Positions 1-9,240 are shown, counted from the first letter of the stretch. The stretch: DNA of 64,000 bases from Streptomyces rimosus subsp. rimosus (GCF_000720725.1 NZ_JOCQ01000008.1:81689-145688), one strand, 5' to 3'. Notes: a model not told the origin generated them from the letters alone. Translations and numbers: made by a program.

Positions 1-854
1 TAGTTGAGGTCGGAGACCGAGGCTCCCGGCGGCTCCAGGACGATATCCGGGGACGACTCGTACAGGTCCTGCCAGAGCGGGTACAGAGCCCGGTACGAAC
101 GGTAGTTGCGCACCCACTCCCGCAGTTTGCCGGCCGACGTCCCCCAGGAGGAGATCGTCAGGCTGAGCGACAGGGTGGCGATGCCCAGCGCGCTGAACAC
201 GTTGGAGGCGAGCTGCCAGACGCCGATGTCGATCCCGCACGCGGCGGTGACGATGTTGACCGTCCTGGCCGCGCAGTAGAGGAAGAGAATCACCGCGGCG
301 ACCGAGAGCAACCGCAGGGCCTGCCGCAGCTCGGCCTTCTCGGTCATCCGGGCGTAGGGGCCGCACTGGCGGAAGATGGTGACGCACGGAGCCGCCTGGG
401 ACACGATGAAGACCAGGAGGTAGGTGAGGACCAGCGGCTGGCCGCTGCCGCTGTTGAAGTCGGAGGCCGGCCGGCCGGGGCCCCCGGCGATCAGGAAGAT
501 GGCGATCAGCAGCGCGTTGAGGGCGACACCGGTGATCACCCAGTAGCGGGTCCTGCGTACCGCCTCCTCGGCGGCGGTCGCCCAGCGCAACAGGATGATC
601 TGCGCGCTGACGCAGAAGGCGACCGCCGACACGTGCATCACGAGGATGGCGAGGTTGCCGACGCCCAGGAAACGCTCGCTGCCCATCGCGACGGCGCCCA
701 TCGTGAAGGTGAGGCACTGCAGCAGCAGAGTGATCACCAGGATGCGGTAGGCGTTGTCCTTCCGGCTGCGCCGCACTTGGCTCAGCCGGTAGACGAGCGC
801 GGCGTACGACGACAGCGCCGCGATGACGAAGCAGACGGTTCTGGTGGTGTTCAC
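1..854 (-). CDS. MAB_1171c/DUF6545-like membrane protein (3' end outside window)
   Basis: Reading leftward from a GTG at 852-854, the frame stays open to the window edge, so the C terminus is missing (about 284 residues visible). It opens with VNTTRTVCFVIAALSSYAAL and has about seven hydrophobic stretches separated by short Arg/Lys-rich loops. A soluble segment (KLREWVRNYRSYRALYPLW) follows and continues out of the window. This seven-helix block followed by a cytoplasmic YRALYPLW segment is typical of the actinobacterial MAB_1171c/DUF6545 family, whose function is unknown. It lies 40 bp downstream of the TetR gene on the same strand, so it could be the last visible gene of the leftward series or a separate accessory gene. 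No link to the RiPP pathway can be shown. Confidence 0.7.
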   Translation of the reverse strand, partial: MNTTRTVCFVIAALSSYAALVYRLSQVRRSRKDNAYRILVITLLLQCLTFTMGAVAMGSERFLGVGNLAILVMHVSAVAFCVSAQIILLRWATAAEEAVRRTRYWVITGVALNALLIAIFLIAGGPGRPASDFNSGSGQPLVLTYLLVFIVSQAAPCVTIFRQCGPYARMTEKAELRQALRLLSVAAVILFLYCAARTVNIVTAACGIDIGVWQLASNVFSALGIATLSLSLTISSWGTSAGKLREWVRNYRSYRALYPLWQDLYESSPDIVLEPPGASVSDLN

Positions 855-894
855 GGCTTGATCCCCCGTCGGCGCCGGGCACCCGGCGAACGGT

Positions 895-1623
895 CTAGTC
901 GGTGGTTTCGCCCAAGGGGACCGTGAGCCCGATGCCTTCGGCCGCCACGGCGATGGCGCGGTCGAAGAACGCCGACTGGTCCTGGACACTGTCGTGGGTA
1001 CGGCTGAAGACCTGGAACACCAGGAGCCCGATCAGGTTGCTCCACAGTACGATGCCGCGCTCGATGATGTCCGAGAACGGTGCCTGGGGGACCCCGCCGA
1101 AGACCTCCACCGCCGTCGGCAGGAGCACCGAGGGCTCGGGCAGCGGCCGCCGGGGCGGGGTGAGCTCACCGGCCTCCAGGGCCGACCGGATGATGCCGCC
1201 CAGCGCCTCGGGGGTGCGCGAGGCGGGCGGCACCGTCTCCGGCGGGGCGTGGTACCCCGGAACCGGCGAACCATAGATGAGCGTGAACTCGGCCGGGTTG
1301 GCGAACGACCACTCCCGCAGCGCACGCGTCACCGCGAGCAACCGCGCGCCCGCCGACGCCTGCGCGTCCCGGGCGGCCTGATCGGCCTGCTCCATCGCCG
1401 CACCGGAGGTGTTGTAGGCGTCGATGACCAACGCGGTCAGCAGGTCGTCCCGATGCGGGAAGACGGCCGCCACGTCCGCGACGGCAAGATCACTGTCAGC
1501 GGCCACGGCATCCAGGGACAGCCCTCCGGCGCCCAGTTCCGCCAGCAGCCGGCGCGCGGAGGCCTTGACAGCCTCTCGCAGCCCGGAGTTCGCATCGTCC
1601 GCGCTCGTTACGGAAACATCCAT
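895..1623 (-). CDS. TetR-family transcriptional regulator
   Basis: A 242-residue protein when started at the ATG at 1623; an in-frame ATG at 1689 would add 22 residues and has a GAGG 13 bp upstream, so the start is uncertain. Residues about 15-65 form a TetR helix-turn-helix (LREAVKASARRLLAELG then LSLDAVAADSDLAVADVAAVF and HRDDLLTALV). The C-terminal half carries the WxFANPAEFTLIYGSPVPGY segment typical of the WHG-type TetR ligand-binding domain. It lies about 150 bp downstream of the dTDP-glucose dehydratase gene on the same strand. It is a candidate local regulator of export or of the RiPP locus. No operator was recognised. Confidence 0.8.
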   Translation of the reverse strand: MDVSVTSADDANSGLREAVKASARRLLAELGAGGLSLDAVAADSDLAVADVAAVFPHRDDLLTALVIDAYNTSGAAMEQADQAARDAQASAGARLLAVTRALREWSFANPAEFTLIYGSPVPGYHAPPETVPPASRTPEALGGIIRSALEAGELTPPRRPLPEPSVLLPTAVEVFGGVPQAPFSDIIERGIVLWSNLIGLLVFQVFSRTHDSVQDQSAFFDRAIAVAAEGIGLTVPLGETTD

Positions 1624-1774
1624 AGCCGAACCGTACCTGCCGTCCACATCGGTGATCGGCCCGGTCGTGCCGCTGCCTGGGCCGGGCATTGAGATCCGGC
1701 CACCTCGCCCGCACCGGGGGAGGGCGGAACGGCGAGGGCCGTGAGCACGACCGCTCGCCGAAGCGGTGTGGCTG

Positions 1775-2728
1775 TCAGCGGCTCCACCAGTCGCGGTGTT
1801 GCCGGTACCAGGCCACGGTGTCCGCCAGTCCCGTGTCGAAGGTGTGGCGCGGCTCGTAGCCGAGCTCGTCGCGGATCTTGGACCAGTCCACCGAGTAGCG
1901 CTGGTCGTGTCCCTTGCGGTCCGCCACGTGCTCGACGCTGTCCCAGTCCGCGCCGCAGGCGTCCAGGAGGCGGTCGGTGAGGTGCTTGTTGGTCAGCTCG
2001 GTGCCGCCGCCCACGTTGTAGACCTCGCCGGCCCGGCCCCCTTCGAGGACGAGCCGGATGGCGCGGCAGTGGTCCGCCACGTGCAGCCAGTCGCGTACCT
2101 GGCTGCCATCGCCGTACAGCGGCACCTTGCGCCCTTGCAGGAGGCGGGTGATGAACAAGGGGATGATCTTCTCGGGGAACTGGTGGGGCCCGTAATTGTT
2201 GGAGCAGCGGGTGATCCGCACATCGAGGCCGTGGGTGCGGTGGTAGGCGAGGGCCAACAGGTCGGAGCCCGCCTTGGCCGCCGCGTAGGGGGAGCTGGGC
2301 GCGAGCGGCTGCTCCTCGGTCCACGAGCCCACGGGTACGGAGCCGTACACCTCGTCGGTGGAGACATGGACCACGGTCACTCCGCCGGCCCGGACGGCAG
2401 CTTCCAGCAGCGTCTGGGTGCCGAGCACGTTGGTGGAGGAAAACCTGGCGCCGTCGGCGATGGAGCGGTCCACGTGCGACTCGGCGGCGAGGTGCACCAC
2501 CGCGTCGTGTCCGGCCACCAACTCGGCGACCCGCTCACCGTCCAGAATGTCGCCCCGGACGAAGCGCAGCCGCGGATCGCCCTGGACGGACCGGAGATTG
2601 GCGAGGTTGCCCGCGTAGGTCAGGGCGTCCAGGACGGTGACCGCCTCCTGCTCCGAGCCGTCGGCCAGGAGGGAACGGACGAAGTGGGAACCGATGAAGC
2701 CGGCTCCTCCGGTGACGAGGGTCTTCAT
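1775..2728 (-). CDS. rfbB: dTDP-glucose 4,6-dehydratase
   Basis: Converts dTDP-glucose to dTDP-4-keto-6-deoxyglucose, the branch-point of deoxysugar pathways. The 317-residue protein has the extended-SDR signature: N-terminal GGAGFIGSHF NAD-binding loop, HVSTDEVYGSV with the Thr-Asp-Glu catalytic triplet, and YAAAK catalytic Tyr/Lys. The motif CSNNYGPHQFPEKIIP is typical of RfbB. It starts 30 bp after the thymidylyltransferase stop, so the two are co-transcribed. Only the first two steps of a deoxysugar route are encoded here. No epimerase, reductase, aminotransferase or RmlC/D homologue is visible, so the final sugar must use enzymes encoded elsewhere, or be the 4-keto or a simply reduced sugar. 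Confidence 0.95.
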   Translation of the reverse strand: MKTLVTGGAGFIGSHFVRSLLADGSEQEAVTVLDALTYAGNLANLRSVQGDPRLRFVRGDILDGERVAELVAGHDAVVHLAAESHVDRSIADGARFSSTNVLGTQTLLEAAVRAGGVTVVHVSTDEVYGSVPVGSWTEEQPLAPSSPYAAAKAGSDLLALAYHRTHGLDVRITRCSNNYGPHQFPEKIIPLFITRLLQGRKVPLYGDGSQVRDWLHVADHCRAIRLVLEGGRAGEVYNVGGGTELTNKHLTDRLLDACGADWDSVEHVADRKGHDQRYSVDWSKIRDELGYEPRHTFDTGLADTVAWYRQHRDWWSR

Positions 2729-2758
2729 GATGGGGCAGGCGGTCTTTCTCTCGGGAAC

Positions 2759-3826
2759 TCAGGATGCGAGCCGGATGCGGCTGTGGTCACCCAGGACGAG
2801 CTGGTGTGCTTGCGGCGTGCCGGCCGCGCCGGTGATCTGCACGGCACGGCCGATGAGGGAGCCCTCGATGCGGCCGACGCCGGTGATCCGCGCGTCACGC
2901 AGGACGATGGAGAACTCCACGTCGCTTCCGCTGATGGCACAGCCCTCGGCGACGGAGGTGGCGGGGCCGATGCGGGAGTCGCGCACCGTGGTGTGCGCTC
3001 CGATGACGGCCGGGCCCACGATGCGCGAGCGCACGACCTCGGCCCCCGGTTCGATCCGCACCGGTCCGAGCAGCACGCTGGCGCTGTCCACGGATCCCAG
3101 GACGGCGGGTTCGAGGTCTGCCAGCACGCGCTGGTTGACCTCCAGCAGGTCGGCGACATCGCCGGTGTCCTTCCAGTAGCCGCCGATGGTCTCGGCGGAC
3201 ACGTCGTGCCCCGAGTCGATCAGCCACTGGATGGCGTCGGTGATCTCCAGCTCGCCGCGCGCCGAGGGCTCGATGGCGTCGACGGCCCGGTGCACCGCGC
3301 TGGTGAAGAGGTAGACCCCGACGACCGCCAGGTCGCTGCGCGGCCGGGCCGGCTTCTCCTCCAGCCGGACCACCCGCCCCTCGGACGTGACCTCGGCGAC
3401 GCCGAACGCCGAGGGGTCCGGCACCTTGGTGACCAGCAGCCGTGTCCCGGACCGGGTGGCGCGGAACCTCCGGACGACGCCGGTGATACCGCCGACGACG
3501 AAGTTGTCCCCGAGATACATCACGAAGTCCTCGTCGCCCAGCCAGTTCCGTGCCACGTGGACGGCGTGTGCCAGACCCAGCGGCCGCTCCTGCCGCAGGT
3601 ACGTGACCTGGGCACCGAACCGGGCGCCGTCGCCGAGGGCCGCCCGGATCTCCTGCGCGGTGTCCCCGACCACCACCCCGATCTCGGTGATGCCGGCCGC
3701 GACCAGCGCTTCGATGCCGTAGAAGAGCACCGGCTTGTTGGCGACCGGAACCAGTTGCTTCGCAGCAGTGTGGGTGATCGGCCGCAGTCGGCTGCCGGTC
3801 CCGCCGGCCAGGACGAGTGCCTTCAT
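2759..3826 (-). CDS. rfbA: glucose-1-phosphate thymidylyltransferase (long, StrD-type)
   Basis: Makes dTDP-glucose from glucose-1-phosphate and dTTP. The 355-residue protein begins MKALVLAGGTGSRLRPIT, the nucleotidyltransferase signature loop, followed by KQLVPVANKP and the metal-binding YLGDNF segment. After residue about 240 come imperfect hexapeptides (left-handed beta-helix). This makes it the long form common in natural-product sugar clusters rather than the short RmlA. Its ATG overlaps the TGA of the upstream glycosyltransferase (ATGA at 3823-3826), indicating translational coupling. With the dehydratase just downstream it forms a dTDP-4-keto-6-deoxyglucose supply module attached to the RiPP gene string. 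Confidence 0.93.
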   Translation of the reverse strand: MKALVLAGGTGSRLRPITHTAAKQLVPVANKPVLFYGIEALVAAGITEIGVVVGDTAQEIRAALGDGARFGAQVTYLRQERPLGLAHAVHVARNWLGDEDFVMYLGDNFVVGGITGVVRRFRATRSGTRLLVTKVPDPSAFGVAEVTSEGRVVRLEEKPARPRSDLAVVGVYLFTSAVHRAVDAIEPSARGELEITDAIQWLIDSGHDVSAETIGGYWKDTGDVADLLEVNQRVLADLEPAVLGSVDSASVLLGPVRIEPGAEVVRSRIVGPAVIGAHTTVRDSRIGPATSVAEGCAISGSDVEFSIVLRDARITGVGRIEGSLIGRAVQITGAAGTPQAHQLVLGDHSRIRLAS

Positions 3827-4908
3827 GCCGGCCCGCTCCCCGCGGGGACGTACGCAGCGGCCCCCGGCGCCCCGCATGCGGCGATGATCTCGTCGAGCAG
3901 CGCCCACTGGGCCGGCTGGAGGCGCCGGACCATGGCCGTGATGCGCTCGGCGTGCCCGGCGGTGGCGCAGGCCAGCGGCAGCCCCAGCACGAAGCGGCCC
4001 GCGCGCTGGACGAGGACCAGGTCCGACCATGATCCGTCGGCTTCGCCCCAGCCCTCCGCCAGCTCCGCCTCCACATCACCGTGCCAGCCCAGGGGTCTGA
4101 CGAATTCCCGCGACGCGGCCAGGCGCCGCAGCCAGGCCAGGGTGTCCCGGGCGCAAGCCGCCCGGAGCGCGCTCGTGTGGCGCCCGGAGCGCAGCTCACT
4201 CAGGACGGCGTGTGCGTGTCGTACGTCGTCGAAGGCGGCGACGCGCAGGTGGTGCCGGCCGGCGATGTGGTGCCGGCGGGTGCCGACGGAGTCCAGCAGG
4301 CCGGCCGTACGGTCCAGGACCGTGGCGAAGCGCGCCCCCGCGTCGGCCAGGCGCAGCCACAGGTCCCAGTCCTCCATCCCGTCCCCGGCGCGCCAGCCGC
4401 CGACGCGCTCCGCGCAGCCGCGGCGGTGCGCCACCCGCGAAGGTTCGAAGACCGCGCCCAGCGCCTGGATCTCCGGGTGCCAGCACATCTCCAGGGGCCG
4501 CGACGCGGAGGTGACCCGGCCCTCCCGGTCCCGTAGCTCGAATCCGGTCGCCACCACATCGGCGCCGCTCCCGAAGGCCGTGGTGAGCGCGCTCAAGTGG
4601 TCCTCGCGCCATACGTCGTCGTGGTCCAGATAGGCGATGAACTCTCCCCGGGACTCGGCGAGCCCGCGGTTGCGCGGCCCGCTGGGGTGCCCGTGCCGCT
4701 CGGTACGTATCAGCCGGATGCGCGGGTCCTGGCCGGCCGCCGCACGGACCCAGTCCTCAGTGTCATCGGTGCAGCCGTCCGAGACGACCAGGAGCTCCCA
4801 GTCGGTGACGGACTGGGCGCGGACCGAGTCCAGGGTCTGCGCGATCAGCCGGGACCGGTTGTAGGTGGGGCAGATCACCGAGAAACGCGGCGTGCTCGTA
4901 GGTCGCAA
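3823..4908 (-). CDS. family 2 (GT-A) glycosyltransferase
   Basis: A 361-residue inverting-type glycosyltransferase. The N-terminal 110 residues show the GT2 fold: FSVICPTYNRSRLIAQTLDS, LLVVSDGCTDDT, GPRNRGLAESRGEFIAYLDHDDVW, where DHDD is the metal/nucleotide-sugar DxD-like site. Start is a TTG at 4906-4908, chosen because GGAGG sits about 9 bp upstream inside the end of the lanthipeptide synthetase gene, whose stop is only 3 bp away. The C-terminal 200 residues are not a domain I recognise. Tight coupling to the LanKC gene upstream and rfbA downstream suggests it glycosylates the peptide product with a dTDP-sugar. The acceptor residue is unknown; Ser/Thr and the conserved core Trp are both possible. 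Confidence 0.85.
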   Translation of the reverse strand: MRPTSTPRFSVICPTYNRSRLIAQTLDSVRAQSVTDWELLVVSDGCTDDTEDWVRAAAGQDPRIRLIRTERHGHPSGPRNRGLAESRGEFIAYLDHDDVWREDHLSALTTAFGSGADVVATGFELRDREGRVTSASRPLEMCWHPEIQALGAVFEPSRVAHRRGCAERVGGWRAGDGMEDWDLWLRLADAGARFATVLDRTAGLLDSVGTRRHHIAGRHHLRVAAFDDVRHAHAVLSELRSGRHTSALRAACARDTLAWLRRLAASREFVRPLGWHGDVEAELAEGWGEADGSWSDLVLVQRAGRFVLGLPLACATAGHAERITAMVRRLQPAQWALLDEIIAACGAPGAAAYVPAGSGPA

Positions 4909-4911
4909 CGC

Positions 4912-7524
4912 TCAGCCCTCCGTCCGCCGGCCGAAGAAGGGGAGCCCGGCCCCGCCGGTCCCCAGCACGGCCTCCAGAGCCAGCAGCACGCCCGCCGTGC
5001 CCGTGGCCAGGTCCGTGGAGAGGCGCAGGTTGTGGTCCCCGAGGAACAGCAGCCGGCGCCCGTGCGGGACGGCGTGCAGGCCCATGTGGGCCAGGTGCTC
5101 ACGCACGGCGTGCTCGTCCGCCGCGTCGTCGCGCAGGTGGTGCAGCGCCAGCAGCACACCCGCCCGGCCGTGGAACAGGCCGGCGTGCATCAGGAACTGC
5201 TGCCTGGCAGCCTGCCGGAACGCGTCGCGAGCGGAGGCCAGATCGGGGTCCTCGCAGTGCTGGAGCACGTCGTGGAGGACCATGCCGAGACCGCCGCTGC
5301 CGAAGGCGATCAGCGGTGTCCGCCACGGCGTCCCCTTGGCCGCGCCGGGCCCCGGGAACCAGCCGATGCTGCTCAGGTCGGCACGGAGCGCCTCCACCGC
5401 GTGGTGCAGGAACGTGGTCTCCCCCGTCTCCTCGTACAGCCGTAGGAGGAACAGCGCGCCGCCCGCCGCTCCGCGCAGCAGCCCGGGAGCCCGTCGGCCC
5501 GCCGCACCCGCGGTTCCCCGGGAGGACCGGTCCGTCAGTTCCCCGGCAAGGCGGACGGCTTGTTCCACGAGCGCCGTCTCGCCCGTCCGCCGAGCGAAGT
5601 GCAGGAGGGTGAGACCGGTGCCCGCGAGGCCGCCGAGCAGGTCCTCCTGCCGGTCGGGCCAGGGCGCCGCGGCAGCCCGGCCGAGCAGCTCACGCGCCTG
5701 ACCGGCGCGGCCGAGGCGGTCCAGCGCGAAGGCGATACCGCCGAGGCCGTCGTAGAAGCCCGGCCGGGCGTCGGCCAGCCGGCTGCCGGCATCGGCCAGC
5801 CAGTCGACATGCTCCTCGGGTACGGACGCGCCCACTTCGGCGAGCGTCCACAGCACGCCGGCGGCGCCGTACGCGAAGCCCAGACCGCCCGAGGGCGTGC
5901 AGAACTGCTCGATGTCGCCCGGGTAGAGGCGGTCGCCGCGGTCCGGGGTGGCGGTGGACAGGATGCCTTCGGCGAGCTTCGTACGCAGGCAGGGCCAGTC
6001 GGCCGGTTCCGGCCGTGGCCAAAGGGGCTCGGCGTGAGGGGCGCGCCCGGTGGCCGGCCGGGGGACGGCGCGGCCGGAGCCGGAGGGGGCGGGAGCCGGT
6101 GCCCCGGTGCCCCGGCCGGGCAGCGGGCCCAGATCGCGCCGGACCTGAGCGGCGAAGTCCGCCGGTACGGGGAAGCGCTCTTCGACCAGTTCGATCAGCT
6201 GACGGACCTTCTCCGGGGCCCAGGACATCACGACCGTCATGGGGACGAAGACCGCGAGCCGCAGACAGCCCAGCGCGTACCGGTCGACCGAGACGCCCGT
6301 GTAGCCGTCCGGCGCCAGGAATCCCGGGGCGGCGAATGCTTGCCCGGCGGTCTCGCCGGGTTCGCTGCTCGCCTCGAAGTCGATGAAGGAAACCGTGCCG
6401 TCGGGACGGATGAGGACGTTGTTCGGGTGGAGGTCGCCGAAGACCACGCCCCGCTCGTGCAGGGCGTCGAGCCCGCTCTCGATCTGGTCCAGGACCGCCA
6501 GTGCCCACGCGGCGTACTCGCCGGGCCGGTCCGCGGGCAGGTCGGAGTTCACCAGCGGGTTCCGCCGGTAGAGCTCCTTGCTGAGGGAAACCCCGTGGAT
6601 GAACTCCCGGGCGAGGAAGTAGTGTTCGTGACCGCCGCGGTACTCGATCAGCTCGGGGACGCAGTCCAGGCCGGAGAGCCGGCGCAGGGCCCAGTGCTCC
6701 CTTTGCAGCCGGGCGACCGCGTCGGCACCGGTGTCGTCGATTCCGGCCAGCGGACGGGCCTCCTTGAGCAGGACATCGGTGCCGCTGCGGGTGTCCGTCG
6801 CCTGGTAGACGCCCCCGCCGTTGGAGAAGTGCAGCGCCTTGGCGGCACGGAAGGGGAAGTCCTTCAACGTGCCCGCGTTGCGCGCCGCGAGTGCCTCGGC
6901 GAGGCACTCCGGCAGTTCGACCCACTGCGGCGGCCGGAACCCGGGACCGCGCACGTCGGGCACCAGCCGGCCGTCCGGGTCCTCGATGCAGTAGACCTCC
7001 TCGCCCGCCTCGTTGCGGCCTGTACGGGCGGTGAACCCGCCGTAGCGCACATACAGCGGGCCCTGTCGCCAGCGCAGATCACTGAGGATGTACGGGCCGG
7101 GCTCGCCGTCCAGCACATCGCCCAGTTCGTGCAGGACCGTCGCCAACAGGCCCTCGTTGTGCGGGTAGATGGTGATGAACTTGCCGCTGGAGCCGCGGTC
7201 TCCGTACTTGCCGTTGCGCCGACGCAGCACATCGAGGCCACGAAGGAACTTGTAGGGGATGGTGCGCTGTGTGCAGTACCGCTGGACGGCATCGAGGACG
7301 TTCCCGGCGTTGTCCGGCGTGGCCGAGACATGGATCTTCCAGCCCTGGCCCGGGAGGTCGGCGGCCCGGGGAAAGAGGGACACCCATTCGGGCCCGGCGG
7401 TACGGGTCCACCCGGCAGGAAGGGGCGCGCCCACGGCCGCGAAGTCCGCGGCCTCCGGGCGGTCCGTGGGGAGGTCGTAGAAAGGGCTGCCTTTGGGGCA
7501 GTAGTCCAGGTACCGCAAGTCCAT
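4912..7524 (-). CDS. class III lanthipeptide synthetase (LanKC)
   Basis: Phosphorylates Ser/Thr of a precursor and eliminates phosphate to give Dha/Dhb; a C-terminal LanC-like domain normally cyclises. The 870-residue protein has all three parts. Residues 1-215 are the lyase domain (WKIHVSA at 62-68, GKFITIYP at 114-121). Residues about 235-470 are a Ser/Thr kinase-like domain (VLLKEA with Lys254, FGDLHPNNV with Asp364, IDFE with Asp382). Residues about 530-870 are a LanC-like alpha-toroid (YDGLGGIAFAL, DLLGGLAGTGL, LFHGRAGVLLAL). The Cys-Cys-His zinc site of LanC/LanM is missing (LFHG replaces CHG; FGSGGLG replaces the upstream Cys), as is normal for class III. Start ATG at 7524 is the natural N terminus although its RBS is poor. 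Neighbours are an M50 protease upstream and a glycosyltransferase downstream. Confidence 0.93.
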   Translation of the reverse strand: MDLRYLDYCPKGSPFYDLPTDRPEAADFAAVGAPLPAGWTRTAGPEWVSLFPRAADLPGQGWKIHVSATPDNAGNVLDAVQRYCTQRTIPYKFLRGLDVLRRRNGKYGDRGSSGKFITIYPHNEGLLATVLHELGDVLDGEPGPYILSDLRWRQGPLYVRYGGFTARTGRNEAGEEVYCIEDPDGRLVPDVRGPGFRPPQWVELPECLAEALAARNAGTLKDFPFRAAKALHFSNGGGVYQATDTRSGTDVLLKEARPLAGIDDTGADAVARLQREHWALRRLSGLDCVPELIEYRGGHEHYFLAREFIHGVSLSKELYRRNPLVNSDLPADRPGEYAAWALAVLDQIESGLDALHERGVVFGDLHPNNVLIRPDGTVSFIDFEASSEPGETAGQAFAAPGFLAPDGYTGVSVDRYALGCLRLAVFVPMTVVMSWAPEKVRQLIELVEERFPVPADFAAQVRRDLGPLPGRGTGAPAPAPSGSGRAVPRPATGRAPHAEPLWPRPEPADWPCLRTKLAEGILSTATPDRGDRLYPGDIEQFCTPSGGLGFAYGAAGVLWTLAEVGASVPEEHVDWLADAGSRLADARPGFYDGLGGIAFALDRLGRAGQARELLGRAAAAPWPDRQEDLLGGLAGTGLTLLHFARRTGETALVEQAVRLAGELTDRSSRGTAGAAGRRAPGLLRGAAGGALFLLRLYEETGETTFLHHAVEALRADLSSIGWFPGPGAAKGTPWRTPLIAFGSGGLGMVLHDVLQHCEDPDLASARDAFRQAARQQFLMHAGLFHGRAGVLLALHHLRDDAADEHAVREHLAHMGLHAVPHGRRLLFLGDHNLRLSTDLATGTAGVLLALEAVLGTGGAGLPFFGRRTEG

Positions 7525-7586
7525 GAGTTGGTCTCTCGTTGTTCGTTGAGTCGTCGGCCGTGGCCGAACTCGCCCGCGCGCGGCGG

Positions 7587-9227
7587 CTACCAGCGGAAGG
7601 CGGGAGCGACGTACTTGACGTACAGCCACTCGCCCAGCGGCCGGTCGCCGGCGTCCAGCCGCGCCACTCCGCGGGAGTCCTGGGGCGCCGCTCGCAGGGT
7701 CAGCGGATAGCTGATGACGGGCATCGGGAAGGAGTCGGTGCGTACGGGCAGGAGCATGGACAGGGGCGCCAGCGTCTCCGTGGCCCGCGGGGCCTGGACG
7801 GCCGCGGAACCGGTTCGCTCGCGCATCGTGACCCCGGCCCGGAACAGCTCGACGGGGGAGCCCGCTCGGACGAGGGAGCGGTCGGCCGAAGGGGGCAGCA
7901 CCAGCTCGGCGCGCCCGCCGTCGTGCAGCGCATAGCTGCCGCTGATGGTGCAGGGCACCGTGACGGAGCCGAGCACGGCGGCTGCGGCCGAGGCGATGAG
8001 CAGGGCCGCGGCACCGATCCGCCATGGGCGGGCACCGGCCCGCCGTGCCTCGCGGGCCAGCCTGACGCCGCCGCGCCCGAGGTGGAAGACGAGGCAGCCG
8101 ATGCCGCACAGCACCAGGGAAGCCCCGAACGCGCCCATGCCCTGGAGCGCGTCGCCCCAGAGGTTGAGCGCCGTCCCGATCAGGTAGAGCGGGAAGGCCA
8201 GACAGGCCAGCCCGTAGGGAACCGCCCAGGAGAGCTGCGGCAGCTCCCGTTCGAACCGCCCGCCGAAGAGGGCCTTCGCCAGGAAACGGCGGGCGTCGGT
8301 CATTGAACGGTCCCGCAGGTGCGGGATGTCCAGGTGGCTCATCAGCGCGAGGTAGCCGTCGAGCTTGACGAAGGGGAGCAGGTTCAGGAGCCCGGATATG
8401 TAGGTGACGACCGCGAAGATGAGCAGCCCGGTGGTGAGCGACGCGTCCAGGAACAGGGCGCAGACCGCCGCCGTCCCGGCGATGACCCACTGGGTCACCA
8501 CACCCGCCAGCGCGACCCTGACCCGCTGCTCGCGATGCGGCAGCCGCCAGCCGTCGGAGACGTCGCAGAAGAACGCGGGCGTCAGGTAGAAGAGCATCAC
8601 CCCCATGCGGCTGGGACGCCCGCCGTAGTAGGTGAGCACCGCGCCGTGGCCCATCTCGTGCACCACCGTGGTTGCCAGGACTCCGGCCAGGACGGCGAGA
8701 TAGACCATCGGGGGCAGCGGCCTGCCCAGGGCGTCCAGCACAGCGGACGACTGGAAAGCCAGGGCCAGCAGCCCGCCCAGCCCGAGCACCGCCGCGGTCA
8801 CGGCGCCGGCCCGGTTGGCCACCGCCCTGATGACGGGCACCAGCCGGGTCAAGGGCCGTTCCGGCTTCATGAGGGTGAACTGCAAGGTCAGCGGAGGTAC
8901 GAAGCGGAACCATGTGCTGCGCCGACGGGGCTCGGCCCCGTCGTCCAACAGGCCGCCCGCCGCCAGGCGGCGGACCGCGGTGTCCACATCCCGCTCGGTC
9001 CATGGCGGGCCCAGCGTCTCGGCCAGCCCGGCGTGGTCACGGGAACCGTCGACGGCCCGGACGAGCCGGGCCAGGTCGGCCTGGACGCGGAAATACCGGT
9101 GGCTGCCACGCTGGATCACCCAGGGGGCCCCTGGTTCGGCCGGCTCGTGCACCGCCACATCGGCGGCGATGCGCGGGCGGGCCAGGAGGCCCGGGTCCAA
9201 CTCGGCTGATGCCGTCTTACTGGCCAT
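7587..9227 (-). CDS. M50-type intramembrane metalloprotease with N-terminal PqqD-like domain
   Basis: A 546-residue membrane protein. Residues about 1-110 are soluble and resemble a PqqD/winged-helix recognition domain fused to the protease (DLARLVRAVDGSRDHAGLAE, then VRRLAAGGLL). The membrane part carries the zinc motif HEMGH at 190-194 and the third-ligand segment LLPFVKLDGY (Asp290), the S2P/M50 arrangement. At least eight hydrophobic segments follow, with a soluble beta-rich tail after about 420. M50 proteases of this kind are standard members of daptide loci, where they are thought to remove the leader in the membrane. The ATG at 9227 follows the ABC permease stop by 13 bp, with a GAGGCG ribosome site. 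Confidence 0.88.
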   Translation of the reverse strand: MASKTASAELDPGLLARPRIAADVAVHEPAEPGAPWVIQRGSHRYFRVQADLARLVRAVDGSRDHAGLAETLGPPWTERDVDTAVRRLAAGGLLDDGAEPRRRSTWFRFVPPLTLQFTLMKPERPLTRLVPVIRAVANRAGAVTAAVLGLGGLLALAFQSSAVLDALGRPLPPMVYLAVLAGVLATTVVHEMGHGAVLTYYGGRPSRMGVMLFYLTPAFFCDVSDGWRLPHREQRVRVALAGVVTQWVIAGTAAVCALFLDASLTTGLLIFAVVTYISGLLNLLPFVKLDGYLALMSHLDIPHLRDRSMTDARRFLAKALFGGRFERELPQLSWAVPYGLACLAFPLYLIGTALNLWGDALQGMGAFGASLVLCGIGCLVFHLGRGGVRLAREARRAGARPWRIGAAALLIASAAAAVLGSVTVPCTISGSYALHDGGRAELVLPPSADRSLVRAGSPVELFRAGVTMRERTGSAAVQAPRATETLAPLSMLLPVRTDSFPMPVISYPLTLRAAPQDSRGVARLDAGDRPLGEWLYVKYVAPAFRW

Positions 9228-9240
9228 GTCCGGTCGCGCC

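Noticed and set aside
1766..4633. Very long rightward open frame opposite the glycosyltransferase and dTDP-sugar genes
   Set aside because: It mirrors well-motivated enzymes on the other strand; composition is the Arg/Gly/Ala-rich kind produced by antisense frames in high-GC DNA.
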